From Ascidia mentula (taxonomy: Eukaryota; Chordata; Ascidiacea; Phlebobranchia; Ascidiidae), in contig OX387197.1 of the NCBI GenBank assembly GCA_947561715.1, forward strand, positions 1,803,001 through 1,867,000: a DNA stretch of 64,000 nucleotides. The letters are read 5' to 3'. Below, one piece after another: positions 48,376 to 61,799 of the stretch. The number at the start of each line of letters is the position of its first letter. Position 1 is the first letter of the stretch. Both the position numbers and the translations under genes were made by a program. The notes under the pieces were generated by a model. It was not told the DNA's origin. It saw nothing but the letters and a program-made list of their open reading frames with translations, and did no database searches.

Positions 48376-51300
48376 ATGGCTGGAGAGGATTGTACAAAGT
48401 CTGCCGAAAAATTGAAACTGGAGCACGGTGGCTATGTTTTGGAATTACTTGACAAGTAAGTTAACTTGAAGTACAACCCCTATAGTTACAGACACGTTAA
48501 GTTACGCATCAACAAAACACAGTAAACAGTAATAATCCAAATGCGAAAACCTTGTCTAAATGTTTGTTTAAATACAACGGATTGAAAAGAAATCAATCAT
48601 TTTCGTTGTCAGAATTGAAAAAAAAATGCTTGTATTGTAGTCGATGTTGGAGTTATTTTGATCACACTTTGTTCAGGGACCGAAAAAACGAACATAGATT
48701 TTGTGACGTCATTCTACGAACAGAAGAAAGTGATTTCTATGCCCACAAGTGTGTTGTTGGGTTGATGTCCGATTTCTTCGGCTCAATGCTTAAATCTGAA
48801 GTAAAACCACTTTTATAAGCTTGACTCATAGGAAAGATATCCTATTGGAACTCACAAAGTTGTTCCTTTATGACGTCACAGATGCTAGAGAGGTACGCGA
48901 ACGTGGTTCCGCTCCAGCACACATCTCCTCTTCGACTAACAATCATCCTAGACTTTATATACACGGGCGTGGTAAAACTTAGTGACGTCAGTGTTTATGA
49001 CGTGTTACAAGATGCAGACTACATGCAATTACACGGTGAGGGTCAAGAGTTTTGGGGAAACTCAAAACAATTCTTGACACAATCTTGTACTTTCTCCATT
49101 AAAACTAAATTTTACTCTTGGTGTTATAGACTTGTGGTGGTTTACCTTTCTTGCTAAGTTTTTAATGCCGTTACTTGTGTTAATATGTTATTTTTATTAA
49201 ACTTTTCAAATATAAATGTACGTTTATCGGATAACAATTTTCAAATTTGCTTGTAAAGATCATGTCTTTTAGGATTCCAAAATTTGCATATTTTTTAATA
49301 GAAATCGAAACAACATTTCATTACAAAAATACGTTTTCTGTACTTGCAGCTCTGATCGTTCTGTGCGAAATATTTTTGGTGGGAAACACATCACGTGACA
49401 ATTGCCTGAAGAACCGGTTATTCTCACAACGATTCCGGCTTAAAAAGGCATTAGAAAAATCGAACAACGTGATCAAAAGCAACGTGATGTACGTGTTACG
49501 TCACGACGAATTTCTTCAATTGGAATGTGATGACGTCAAGGATATTGTTAAAACTTGTGAGGTGTGATTACATTATTATGTGTTTATTATGATTTACATT
49601 ATCAAAAAAAAAATCGGGATTATTTCTATAGTAGCCTAGGAGAAAAATTAAAACTGAAGAAAGTTCATCTAATGCAGTGTTTCTCAAACTTTTTCCAATC
49701 ACGTACCGCTCATTTGTTTTTTGATACACTGCGTACCACCGTATTACTATACCATAACTGTTATGACATAACACCAATGAATAACAATTTAGCCAATATC
49801 ACCAGTTGCTTGGATTTCTTTATTGTGCATTTGTGACGCAGTAGTATCAACGTGAAACTGTTGCACAGTTGAATACACGATGTCAGAATTACTTCAACAG
49901 TGCAACAATTTCACGTTGATACTATTGCGTCACAAGTACACAATAAAGAAAACCGACATCATGTATTTGCAGCGGTTTTGGCTTCTGCAAAGTGCGGCAA
50001 ATTGTATAGAGTAGACTAAATCGCGTACCACTTGAAAAGCTCTCGCGTACCACTAGTGGTACGCGTACCACAGTTTGAGAACCACTGATCTAATGTATTT
50101 TTGTTGCTCTGTTGACTTTAAGATCGAATCCAAATACATGTTTAAAACAGATACAAAGAAATAAATGTTACCTTTGTTTTCTACACGAAATGTATATGGT
50201 ATCAAATCACGATTATCCATCACACGATTTTAGTATATTGAACAGTATTCCACAGAAAAGTAATCCCATTGGTTTTGTAGATCCCGCAGGACGCCTTGTA
50301 TAATGCGATAACAAGATGGGTGAAATATGATGAAGATAAAAGAAAAAAGTATTTTTCCCAACTTTTTCCTGAGATGAAATTGGGGCTTCTCCCCAAATCC
50401 TTCATTAAGAATGTCGTCGCCAAAGAGGTAAAAGTTGACATGGAAAATAAACTGTTTGAGAAACATAGTTTGTTGGTTCTATAAATGGGTTTATTATTAT
50501 TATTATTATTTTTTTAACTGCAATAATTTGGAAAAAGAAAATAAGAGAAATAATTTATCAAATTTACTTTTTACATTGGCAATAACTGTGAGAAACGGGA
50601 TATCTTGAATCCAAAACCTTATATTTTCAGAACCTTGTTTCTTCTTCTTCGGATTGCTTGCAGACTTTGCTTCAAGTTTTGCTTGAAGAGAATAAAAAAC
50701 ATCACAATCCAGGTGTTTGAAGTGAAGAAAGTAAACAATAGACTGATAAAAGTGGGAAAAACTACCAGACCTGTGGCAAATTAAATCTTATGATTTCTAT
50801 CACTAAAATAGAGTGAGATGATTTTTAATAAATTTTCTCACAATTTCTCAGGTTCATTTGTTATGATTGGAGGAGTTGAAAGGGGAAGAGAATGCGTTCA
50901 GTTCGACCACAAGTTTCAACCCAGTAATCTTCCGGTTTGTTCGACAACTTTTATGAAAACTTTCCCACTCGATTTCACATTTTATCGTGCGTTCAGAAAT
51001 TAAATGATGTCAGAATCGGGTGCGTTGCCTTCATTGACTACCCGCACTTGTACGTCGCCGGCGGCGGATCAACCTCCAGTTTTAAGACAGATCCTTCGAA
51101 AAGCGCCGAAATGTACGATTTCGGGGCGCCCACTGGCGGATGGAAATTTATGGCGAACATGAATGAAGAAAGGATGTACGCAGCCGGCTGTATTATACAT
51201 GGTATACGATCTTCTGTTGGTCATGTTTTTTGCTTGTCATGACCCAAACTTTGAGTGCAGGTTACATTTACGTCACCGGCGGGGGCAATAAATCAGGTTA

Positions 51301-52535
51301 CTTGAGGTCGTGCGAACGTTATGACGTCATAATGGAAAAGTGGAACATATTAGCTGATATGAAGGAAAACAGGGCTTTTCATGGAACAGCTAATTACAAA
51401 GGTCGTGTACTTCATTTGAAAATGTTCTTCGGAATTACTGCATTTAGTTTCACCCCAAGTTTACTTTTACCAAGTTTCAATCTTGCGCGATTTCCACGTG
51501 TTAAGTCCAATTGGGCATTCCTATTACTGGCTGTCACACCACACGTACTGAAGTGCTCCTACTTAAGGTTACAGATCATTGCTGAGGAGTTTAATGTTTT
51601 CACTAAACGTTATATAAATGAAACCACGTGTTGTGGTGCAGACACGATCTACAGCATCGGTGGCTGCAACGAACTCAACCACCTCTTATCCGTCGAAAAG
51701 TATCATTACGTCACCGACACATGGAGTGACGTCAGTCCGATGTTTGTGGGAAGGAGTGGGTTGGTGGCGATTGTTTTCGAGAATATGATATACGCAATAG
51801 GTAAGCGCGCATATCCTACAACCAACATTGTAAGTCTGCATTAGCGTTGCCAAAGAGAAACGAGCATACAAATTTCCGAAAGTTGTAAAATTGCAAATTT
51901 TTTTCCAAATGTCCAATTCGTGACTTAGTTTTTGGTTAATTACCCATTCAGTACACTTAAGTCGGTTTCTACTTTGCTTACAACCTATGACATAACTGTG
52001 CGACATTGGTCTCCTATGGCAAACTTCACGGTAAATAGGAAAACCTATTTGTTCTTATAATCTTATTGTAAGAATAATAAGAAATTCCTTCCATTTACAT
52101 TTTCCCAAAACAATAAATTTAGGGGGATTTTCGGGGAAGATTCTTCCGACCGTGGAGAGGTACAACCCCGAAACCGATACCTGGACACAGATTGCGTCAC
52201 TGAACGCACCAAGAAACAGACCGACAGCGTGTGTGCTCGGGGGGAAAATATACGTCATAGGGGGGTGAGAAATTATAATGTTGAAATCTTAGAATGAGTA
52301 AGTGTTGTAAAATTTTACCTAGTTACTGGACATTGAACGTGGCGGCCTAAGTAAAAACCTTATCATCACTAAACTCAGCACTTATCTTACTTTAATCTTA
52401 ACCACACACAGACAAGATGGTTCAAGGAACAACTTGACGTCCATAGAAGTTTATTCACATCAAGACGACACGTGGACAGTCTGCTCCGAGTCTATTGACC
52501 ATCCGCGCTTTAGTTCGGCTATGATTTCTATGTAA
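48376..52535 (+). CDS. BTB-BACK-Kelch (KLHL-type) protein
   Basis: KLHL proteins are substrate adaptors for cullin-3 ubiquitin ligases. Twelve exons join in phase to 547 aa: 48376-48455, 48677-48800, 48882-49035, 49350-49561, 50290-50427, 50631-50712, 50852-50934, 50997-51201, 51261-51401, 51642-51800, 52123-52264, 52412-52535. The BTB domain covers about 27-119 (RFCDVILRTEESDFYAHKCV, IILDFIYTGVVKLSD). The BACK domain covers about 120-262 (DALYNAITRWVKYDEDKRKK, LLPKSFIKNVV). Six Kelch blades follow, with the usual GG pairs and W residues (IYVTGGG, IYSIGG, IYAIGG, IYVIGG). The BTB contains no obvious break and the family length is normal. The intron between exons 7 and 8 is only 62 nt with a GTTTGT donor; that border is the least certain. 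I cannot assign a specific KLHL orthologue. Confidence 0.92.
49675..50087. mobile_element. hAT MITE with 8-bp target site duplication
   Basis: The 413 bp element starts CAGTGTTTCTCAAACTTT. It ends with the inverse of CAGTGGTTCTCAAACTGTGG. It is flanked by exact 8-bp duplications ATCTAATG at 49667-49674 and 50088-50095, which is diagnostic of hAT insertion. The interior contains a long palindrome with arms of about 60 nt (49815-49872 and 49892-49952). There is no transposase. It lies in the intron between Kelch-gene exons 4 and 5. Confidence 0.9.
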
Positions 52536-53770
52536 CCTGAAGTTATCAGCGATTCTTTTGTCCTAAAACTGGGGTTGGTGGAAACCGAACCAACATATTT
52601 CCCTGCAAGGTTGTTTCGTCGATCGGAAAAACTCAGTTATGTGGATATCTTTCCCTTTATTTTTACTCCATTTACGACAATAATTTGCAACGAATTATCG
52701 GATTTATTTTTAATTGTCATAAACGGCCACAGATTTTCACTCGGGGAGGTAGAAGCGTTTAAGTACAATTCTCAACCAATCATAGCCAAGAAGAAAACAC
52801 GTGGGCTGCGCTGATTGGTGAAATTCGAAAGTGCCACAAAAACTAAGAGAAAGAAAGCGATTTTCCCATAAAGTCAGTCTCAAAAATACAAAGCTTCGTT
52901 CAAGTAAAAAACTTTAACTATTTTACTCAGAATAATTTCGCTTCTTTTGCGCAAACTCTCGCTAGAGGTAAGACAATATTCACAATATACTTAATTACGC
53001 ATGAGGCATTGCGCGCACACATACATCTCGCTAGTTGTATTAACGGTCAGGGCCTTCACTGTTGATCATAAAGAAAGTGCCAGAATTTGAACAAGCAAGT
53101 CTCAGGTCTATTTAAACGTGAAGAAAGTTTACAGTAACATTCCCTCACAAAACAAAACTGGACAAGTTTCAATTTTACGAAACAACTTGATTATAGCTGA
53201 AGAGAAATTCAACTGGTTAGTGATGGAAAGGAAGAAATGTGAGAACGGACTCAGACATTACGACTTCGAACTGATTGTTCGCTTAATTAAAGGCCAAATA
53301 AAATAAATCGTTTAAAACAAGGAATTCCAACTCGAAATTCGCCATCTCATATAAAAAGGAACTATCGTAAAACCAAAGGAAATATGAAATTGTTCTAGAA
53401 ATAAAAACACGTGTTTAGTAAGGCAAGAAAAACAAAAAAAAATACTTGATCTGAAAGTGGAAAAAACAAACTTTTCATAGAATGTTTGCTAAAATCATTT
53501 TGTTGGAAATATTTTCGTTCTGCGCACACCTTTAGTCAGCAAGGCACAACTTGTCTAGGGTGAAAGTGTTCTTGACGTCACCACGATGCATCACCATGAC
53601 GTCACTTGCAGTTTTGCATATCAAAAAGGAAGCAGTATTGGCTGTGCATAGAACAATGACATATGTGCATTGAACGAGTGATTCAACAAGACCTATCCTG
53701 TAGATATTCATGTACCACAAAGTGCATCACTTCACTAGTTCTCCTCAAAACGATTCAGTACTTTCTAACG
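52536..53770. other. Gap between convergent Kelch and SLCO genes
   Basis: This 1.2 kb AT-rich interval holds 3' UTRs. An AATAAA near 53298 is available for the Kelch gene. Two TGACGTCA words lie near the SLCO end (about 53573 and 53597). The open frames at 52575-52814 and 53118-53306 show no family features and no splice context. Confidence 0.45.
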
Positions 53771-56700
53771 TCACAATGTTACGTCTTCCGAGGTTTGTGA
53801 AGTCACAGGGGGTTGGTTGGTGGAAATAAGATCAAGTTTCAGAATTTCCCGATCGGGAACCAGAGTTTTCTGGCTTCCTTCGGTGCTTAATGAAGTGGAA
53901 CTACTCGCCCCGGTTACGTCACCGGTTGATGACGCAATCACAACTGTTGGCAGGGAAGACGAGGGACGGGGCGTTGAGGTCGGTTTCGTTACAGCGATTT
54001 GTGGAACTGGTTGACCTGCGAAGAGTTCAAGGTTGTTTTTGTAGCAAATAGTTATTTTTTTAAATCTACGACCAAAATGTTGCAAAAAATGCGAATAAAC
54101 AAATGCATAAATTATTAATTTTTAACCGTTTTAACACGTCTAATTATTATTGAACACGACGTCACATTCTTTACCATAGAAAACATGGGTAACAATCTCA
54201 TTTAAATCAACCGAAAATTGCGGGTTTTCCTTTTATTATTCCTCTCAAAAGTGCACCAAACTAAAGTCACGTGACAAAGAAATTACCTTCGTTCCTCTTG
54301 TTCTTGCTCGCGGTGATCTTCGACATCGCCTTCTTCCTCCTCATTCTCCGCCACTTGGTGGTGTGCGTGTGCTCGGAGTGTTTCTGTCGGCACAAAATCC
54401 ACGAGAGAAAAACAAAGACGAACGCGAGAAGTTTGAGACCGAACGCAACTCCGAAAAAGATGTAACGGAACTTTGTTGCGTCATAAATCTGAAAAACAAT
54501 TTCTACGTAAACAAACAAGCGTGGACGAGTTCGGTGACAATTGGTCAGAATTAGCGACAATGACTTCGATAGTGCAAGAATAACAAACAATTAATCAATC
54601 TTTATGACGTCGAAAGTTTCGATTATGCTTCCCAAAAATTACCGACTGATTTTAAATTGCACACAAGTTTCGATTCGTGTAATTATTACGTCACAATCGT
54701 GACAGCTGGGCATGAAATTTGGACACTCATCAAAATTGGAAGGGAATTGAAAAAAAGGAGAATTTAGTCTCCTTTCTCGTTAACGTTTACAGAAATGAAT
54801 GAACTAGTTGATGTAAAATGTAACAAAACATCACAAACATTGACTTTGAAGGCACCAAACCACATGGAAAACTCACCAAACATGATCCTGAGCCGTTTTC
54901 ACATTGGTCAGAAGCCCCGTTCCACAACAAGCATGCTTGGTCAATGGCTGTACCGAAGTAAATTGGAGCGGGAATGTATGCTGAAGGCACAAAGAATTTC
55001 GTGAGTGACAAGAGATTGGTCAGATTTACTTATGTCCAAAAACACATCACAGACGCCGCTTGATCAAAGCCACTTTTATATGTCGCAACGAAACGAGGAA
55101 ATTCCCCTCTCTATGGGATTCGGCTTTCGGGCAAGACGCCACCCACGATTCAGATCGGGCAGTAAATTCACCAACCATAAAAACCTCACTTCGAATGAAA
55201 CGCATTGTTATTGTTGTCGGTAAGCTGATGTGGGTCCTGGGTATCATAACAAAAACCAATAGGATTTCCTCCCTTGCCCACAAGCTCGCGTGTTTCTACT
55301 AATGTCAACATGCGGTATTTCTAACTGTGGCAAATTTGTGATGTGGGAGGACATTCCCGAGTTACATTCCAATAAGCGCCTTCCATACGAATATGATGAC
55401 AGTGAATGTGGCGGAAAGATATTGATGTTTGTTGTTGCGCAAAACAATACAAGTGAGTCAAGAAATGGCGATAAATCACGTTCAGTTTGGTGTTAACGTT
55501 TCCACGGCGCAAATCTCTACCCCAAAAAAGTTCTTCTAGCAAAATCACTATTTATTGAAATCGACGTTTTGTTCGTTTTCTGACCAACGTTTCTTGAGAT
55601 ATTTCTCATAAATTTCACTCTTCCTCTTTGCTTGCAACGCTTGAGTGCGTCTAAAACAGCCACCATAAAAACGAACGCAACGCGTATAAGTTTAATTTCT
55701 ATACGTATTTTAATGCCAACCATTTTCGTTCCAACAGAGGTGAATTGGGTTTAAATTAAACCAACTTTCACGATTTGCTTTTGGGCCGGAAAAGGCGAAG
55801 AAATGGCGCAAGTTCAAGAAATCAACGCAACTTTTTCCTAATTTTTTTCTCCCATGCAAAGAACAACAGACAGGGGAATTATTGAATAATTCGTGGCGTA
55901 ACTAATCGGTTGCAACATTGAACGTGGACCTGACATTGCAAACAGGAAACGTTCATCACGATATTGTGGCGTGATGACGAGGGGACATAAATGCCTGGGG
56001 CGCTATCACTTCCCTGCTATTAAATTCAACGTTTGCTTTAAGTTGTTCAAATTCGCCACAGGGCGTTCTCCGTAATTTTTGTGACTCGTTAATGCATTCG
56101 CACTAAAAATACTGCATTTAACTTCACGTCTCGTCGTAAACAAATTTGTTTTCACAAAATCCAAGTTTGTTTAAACCAATAATTGGACTCAAATTTATTT
56201 AACTTTAAAACCCACGAACTATTTGCAGTCAAAATCTTTTATAAAGCAGATTTTTAAAATTTTGTACTTTATTAGCAACATTATTTCAAGAATAACTACT
56301 CTACACCCACCTAGTGTTCGGAAGAAGACAAACTGCAATCCGGCAGCGAAAGGTCTTTCGTCATCCTTCACACATCTGTAGGTTACCATTAGCGACGGGG
56401 TGTGGGCACACACTGTTGCCTGGCAACAACAATCAACTTATTTCCAAAAATCAAATGAAAAAATTATACGAAAGAATTAACAACTCTACTTTAAGCAAAA
56501 TAACTCAAACACCTTACATATGGTTTTGGAATTAACTACACAACTTATTACCATGGTAACAAGGAATAAACAAAAGAGAAATGGAACGAAAGATGAAGTG
56601 CAGTCTCTTGTGCACTCTCCATGAGTGGCAATTTGTGGCAGGTCTACAGTTGCTTGTGGTAAACAGGAACAATTGAAATATATTTTCTGCAAAAAATTTT

Positions 56701-59700
56701 GATTGCATTACACATTAGTTGGTAATTACATACAATAGTATAGTTAACTGTGTATTAAAAAAATATATTCAAGTTCTAGTATTCAAAAGCTCTTTGTAAC
56801 AAATGAAAACTTAAAATAACTTAAATTTTATCATTTTAAAACCATCCCCAATCCATGTTTACTCCTTATTAGTTTTAATATTACCTGAGATTCATTGGTG
56901 AGCGCAGACCCCACGCAGCCAGCATAGCATGGATTATAATAAGTGACGTCTCCTGCACAAATTGGTGAGTACGGAGTAGAAAGACACAAACAACCCGAAT
57001 TACACATGGAAGAAATATTCAACATGGCACTGAAATGAAAAAAGTGATGGTTATTTGGATGCTGTTAATTATCTGAAAAAAGTTGCAAATTTAATGTTAT
57101 TGTGAATCATTTTAAAATATCTTGATTGAACAAACATTTCGCTAAGATATTTTCTGACAACATCAACAATATGAGGATGCAATATATTTGTTTCCACCAG
57201 AGTTACCTGAAAGTTCTTTTACTAGCAGGCATTGAATTAAATACTTCAACCATGGAAATCAGACACAAATAATAGTTGGCAATTAGTGACAGGAAGGAAG
57301 TGTATCTCGTTATTAGAAAGAGAGCTCACATCGGACACAAATCTTGCATGGGATTTTTAACACAATTTTTACACAAAATGCTTTTAGGTGGATTGAATTT
57401 TTCCAGACCCATGAAAGCAAGAGTTTGGGAAATGGAAAAAGATATTTTAAGGAGCGTAAATTGCATAAATTTTATAACTACGAGCAAAATGGGATTTTTT
57501 AATTTTATTAGCAATGATATTTTTTTGCAATTTAGGTCTTTAAACTGATTTTGCAAATCTTGTCAACCAACCAAGGCATTAAATATTAATCAGGATTTCC
57601 TTGGAAGCAGCTTAACCACAAACACACAAAACACTATTGATTCTTTTCACCACACTTCAAACTTGTTTGTGAAGGAATTCCTTAAGGGATCAAGACTCTG
57701 TGTGGCTTGTAATTTGCCCTTTCATACTCAATCCAGGTTGAAAGACACCAATTACTCAAATTTAACAAACTTGTAGTTGCATCCACTATAAAATGACTCT
57801 TTTCGTCAAGTCAAGTCAGACATACAATTTAAAAACTAAACACATATTTGTAACCACCTTCCACTCATTGGATCTTCCAGGGGTGAATTAATCCCGGCAA
57901 CTTGAACCATCTCACATGATATGAGGAATACGGAGATGAAGAGGAGAAGTGAAAGTAGGTTGCTAAGTAACGCGGTCTGGGCACATCCCGTCATGTTCAG
58001 TTTAAATCGTTTTATGATGTAACCTCCAAGCAAAATACCCGTGCCCGCACTTGGGACAAGTACAGCCCCTGTGTATACATAATTTATCTATCGTAAAATA
58101 CAAGGAAAGGCATTAGGCACCTTTTAAAAGCAGGCATTAATGGAAAAGAGTTTGCATTAACAGGGATTGGGTTTAGAATTTCAGGAGATTTTCACAACTA
58201 AACAAGTTGATTATTTACCTGTAAATATGCTGGACTTTGCTGTGTCAATGCTAAAGTGACTTTGTAGAAACTTGGGGACGAATGTGAGGAAAGCTGTGAC
58301 AATGGAGAATTCGAGGGTGGCCGAGCACGTAACACACAAATATATCGGGTTGGAGAGAAGAGAGAGAAAAGCTTTGGGAAGTTCTGGAATAAAATAAAGT
58401 TACAAATTTTGTTCTAGAACTCTTTTAAACAATGGGAAACATATGAGTATATTTTAAAAATATCCCCAAACTCATTGCCAATTTCACCAAGCTAAGACAA
58501 GTTTTAGATTGCGGTTCCTAATCCCAAGTCATGGAGTGAACTCACCTTTTAAATTCTTCCCAAAGCTGATAACAGATGTGTCCAAACTATCCAATGTTGT
58601 TTCAGTTACCGTGGTAACACTCACAGGGGTTCCGGCCGTGGAATAATCCGGTGTCTCTCTGCGATAAAAACATTTTTCTTAATTCACACGACAACAAAAT
58701 CCCAGATGCACACGATTGTTAAAAACTTACAAGCCCAACTTTTCCATGTGCAGTTGCCGTGGAAACATGAGTAGAAACACAGAAATGGCAAAGCAAAGAC
58801 CAGAGCAGAGGAGATATCCCAACCACCTGATGAAAATTTTTATTTAAGTTGACTTCACTTTTTTATTTCTTTGCAAAACAAACAAAACAAGCAAAAATCA
58901 ACTTTTGTCGATTTTATAAACAATTTTTAGTGCTCACCAGGCACCGAGAAATTGTGGATCATTTGATGAGATTTGAGTTCCAAAATCAATGTAAAAAGTT
59001 AAGAAAAATCCTCCAAGTAAATATCCAACTGCTGGACCAATAGCCCCCATGGCATAAAGAATGGCTAAAACCAAAACACAAAACATGTCAGAACAAAATG
59101 GTGTCTAAATCAACCAAATGAGCACTTTTCACCACCAATGAGAACTTGGTGTTATAAAATTGCTCAAAAATGACAAATTAAGTGAAAATAATATTTACCC
59201 AAATTTTCGTGTTTGAGTTTCTCTATGTGTTAAGTTTTAAATACATTTATGTTATTGAATCATCACAAAATCGAAAAAAATACAGAAAAATTTACTGATT
59301 TAAATGTTTGTCCACAAAACCAAGAAATATTTCATCAGTGTCGGAAAACAATTAATTACATTCAGTTACACGACGTGGAATCCCAAAACAAGTTGGGACA
59401 AAAGTTGAAATGATTGTTGAAACTGTTCAAGGAACCCTTGGCCTAATCCCTGTTTAAAGTGTTTTGAAATGAGTCTGTCTCAGATGTCACAGCCGGTAAA
59501 GTAAACACTCAAAAGGACAATTAAAGTTCATTCAACAGAGATAAGTTTAAAATGTTATTTTTCAAAAACCATTTCAAAATCTGAAATTATATTAAATGAA
59601 ACACACTTTGAATACATTTGAAAAATTTGTGCACCTTATTTTCCTATTCTACACATGGAGTTGTGAAACAAAGTATTTTTTCTAAGTATTCTGATTTAAC

Positions 59701-61799
59701 AGGCAAACAAGTGATTGAAACAAGATACAATTCTTTCTTGGTTGGAAAAGTTCATCACTAATTAACCAAGTACAGTGACCTAGTAATGGCAGAGACCATT
59801 AGTGAAATCCAATACACACGTAGAGTAATGACATTATGGGTTTAAGGAGACTAAATACATTACCTTCTAATCAGACCAGTATTTATAGAAGGTAGAAACC
59901 CTGTTGTAAACAAAGTATTTGCTGAATGTGTGATATTCACTGCCTGGGGCATGTTATGCAAACCTGCATTGCTCAGCATTACACGGGTGTGGTGCAACAC
60001 TTAACAAAGGCATGTGGCACTCACCACATAATAATTGTGGTCTTGATTTGAAACAAACCGTTTTGTATGTTTTATGCGATTATATGAAGTTTTTGTTACA
60101 ATTTACACAAACAACATTTAGAAAGAACACACAATCACAATATCTGTGTAGGAAAAATTTTTTTTTAAAGATAATATAAAATGATTATGTTTATGACACC
60201 AAGAAACAAACATTGTTATGATTGCAATCCTGTCATTTATTCTGTACTTACATATGTATAACGATGAGCTCTCTCTTGGCACGTTGTCATAAATAAACGT
60301 TGTCCCCAATGTATAAATCGGTGTGGATCCAATTCCCATAATCATATTTGAAATTACGAACAGGAAAAGATACAGAGAGTTTGCTTCCTAAACAACAGAA
60401 TCACAGGTAAACATAATAGAGAATTAACAAATGCCAAAAACAAATTGCAACAAATTACCAAACACTTTAAAATACAAATAAACATATAAAAATATTAAGG
60501 TAAATCATGCGAAAAATATATTTTATTTGACAGAAGTTTTTCACAAAAACATTGCTTATATCTGTAAGTGGGTCAAACAGTCACAATTTGGTGGCAGATT
60601 TCTGACATAAGTCATTAGTCATACCATATGCATAACATCAATAAATAAGCAGGAATGATTTATCAGTGTTTACTTAAAGCATCTGCCTCACCTGGGCTTG
60701 ACATTTTACATCTGTTGTGTTGGTTTGATTTTCCGCACACAGAAATGCACCAAAATTATCATCTTCTGATATGGTGGAAGGCTGGTAGGGTGACGAAAAA
60801 AATTGTGGAAATGCAAAAATCAAAGATCCTGCAAAGTTAAATATGTGTTGTTATTATTTTTTACAACTACAAAAAAATTCATGCTGTTTTAATTATAAAA
60901 CTAAGGCATGAAAACACAGCAGCAAATATTTTTTTTGTGTTGGACATAACATGCAAAACTGTGGAGCTGTCATGACGATGCACAAGTTAAACAAATGACA
61001 TCCTTTGAAAGGTGTTGCAGTTGAACATTAATAAAAGTTACATGTGTGGTAAACAAACAAATGGTGCCTACAGCAGAAGCCAGCCACGGCAAATACAGAA
61101 AAGATTCTTGTACAAAAGTTATTACCGATGGCAACAGCGACCGACCCGATTCCAACCCATCTTGCCCTATGACCTTTTCCACCAAAGTAGGAGATAAAGA
61201 CGACAACAACGAGACTACCGATGTCGAAACTGGACACAACTAGGCCTGATTCTGCGCTACGTAATCCATACCTGAAATATACATGTGTTTAATTGCATTT
61301 ATTATTAACTTAATAAAAAAAATGCTACAGAACATAGAAATATTCAATTTAACACCTTTAACAAATGAATTTATAAATAAACTACAGAACACACCTTTCT
61401 TCAATAGTTGTAATAACACTGCTTGTTATTCCAGAAACAAGCATGCTCTGTACAAGAACAAAGAAACTTATTGTGGCGAGGAACCACTTGGGGGTAGCAA
61501 AGCGTTGCAAGTAGTAAGGTGTGCAAAATGGAAGACCACATAATACATTCTTCTTCTTTGAAGGCACTGGTAACACAAAAGCTGAATTAAAAAAAAAATG
61601 GTCCATGTTTTAAAATATACATGTATTATTATTTGTTGAAAACCTGAATATTTGTAGATTGCATCATAAGATTTTATTAAATGTGTAAAAACTATTGTCA
61701 AGTAGCCAAGGGGAAACTTGGCAAACCCTTACCATTGGCTGAGGTGCTTGGCAACTGAAGGGTCATATTGCGATTCGAAGGAGAATTTGTAGAATCCAT
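53771..61799 (-). CDS. Organic anion transporter polypeptide (SLCO/OATP family)
   Basis: This is a plasma-membrane exchanger-type transporter of amphipathic organic anions with 12 predicted membrane spans. Sixteen exons join in phase to 774 aa: 61733-61799, 61395-61581, 61126-61271, 60692-60828, 60252-60387, 58938-59064, 58731-58826, 58546-58658, 58219-58383, 57858-58068, 56885-57029, 56552-56686, 56311-56419, 54877-54980, 54287-54488, 53771-54015. Signatures are [62 protein letters not shown], the extracellular Kazal-like Cys-rich module at about 462-530 ([36 protein letters not shown]), [12 protein letters not shown]...QFVFFRTL, and [12 protein letters not shown]. The C-terminal 80 residues are Ser/Thr/Pro-rich and cytosolic. 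For exon 13 the acceptor GCCAG|GCAACA is preferred over a nearby CAACAG because only it keeps phase. Subfamily is not assigned. Confidence 0.93.

Noticed and set aside
57276-57556. Overlapping open frames on both strands inside an SLCO intron
   Set aside because: They lie between two well-supported, phase-matched exons and resemble no protein family.
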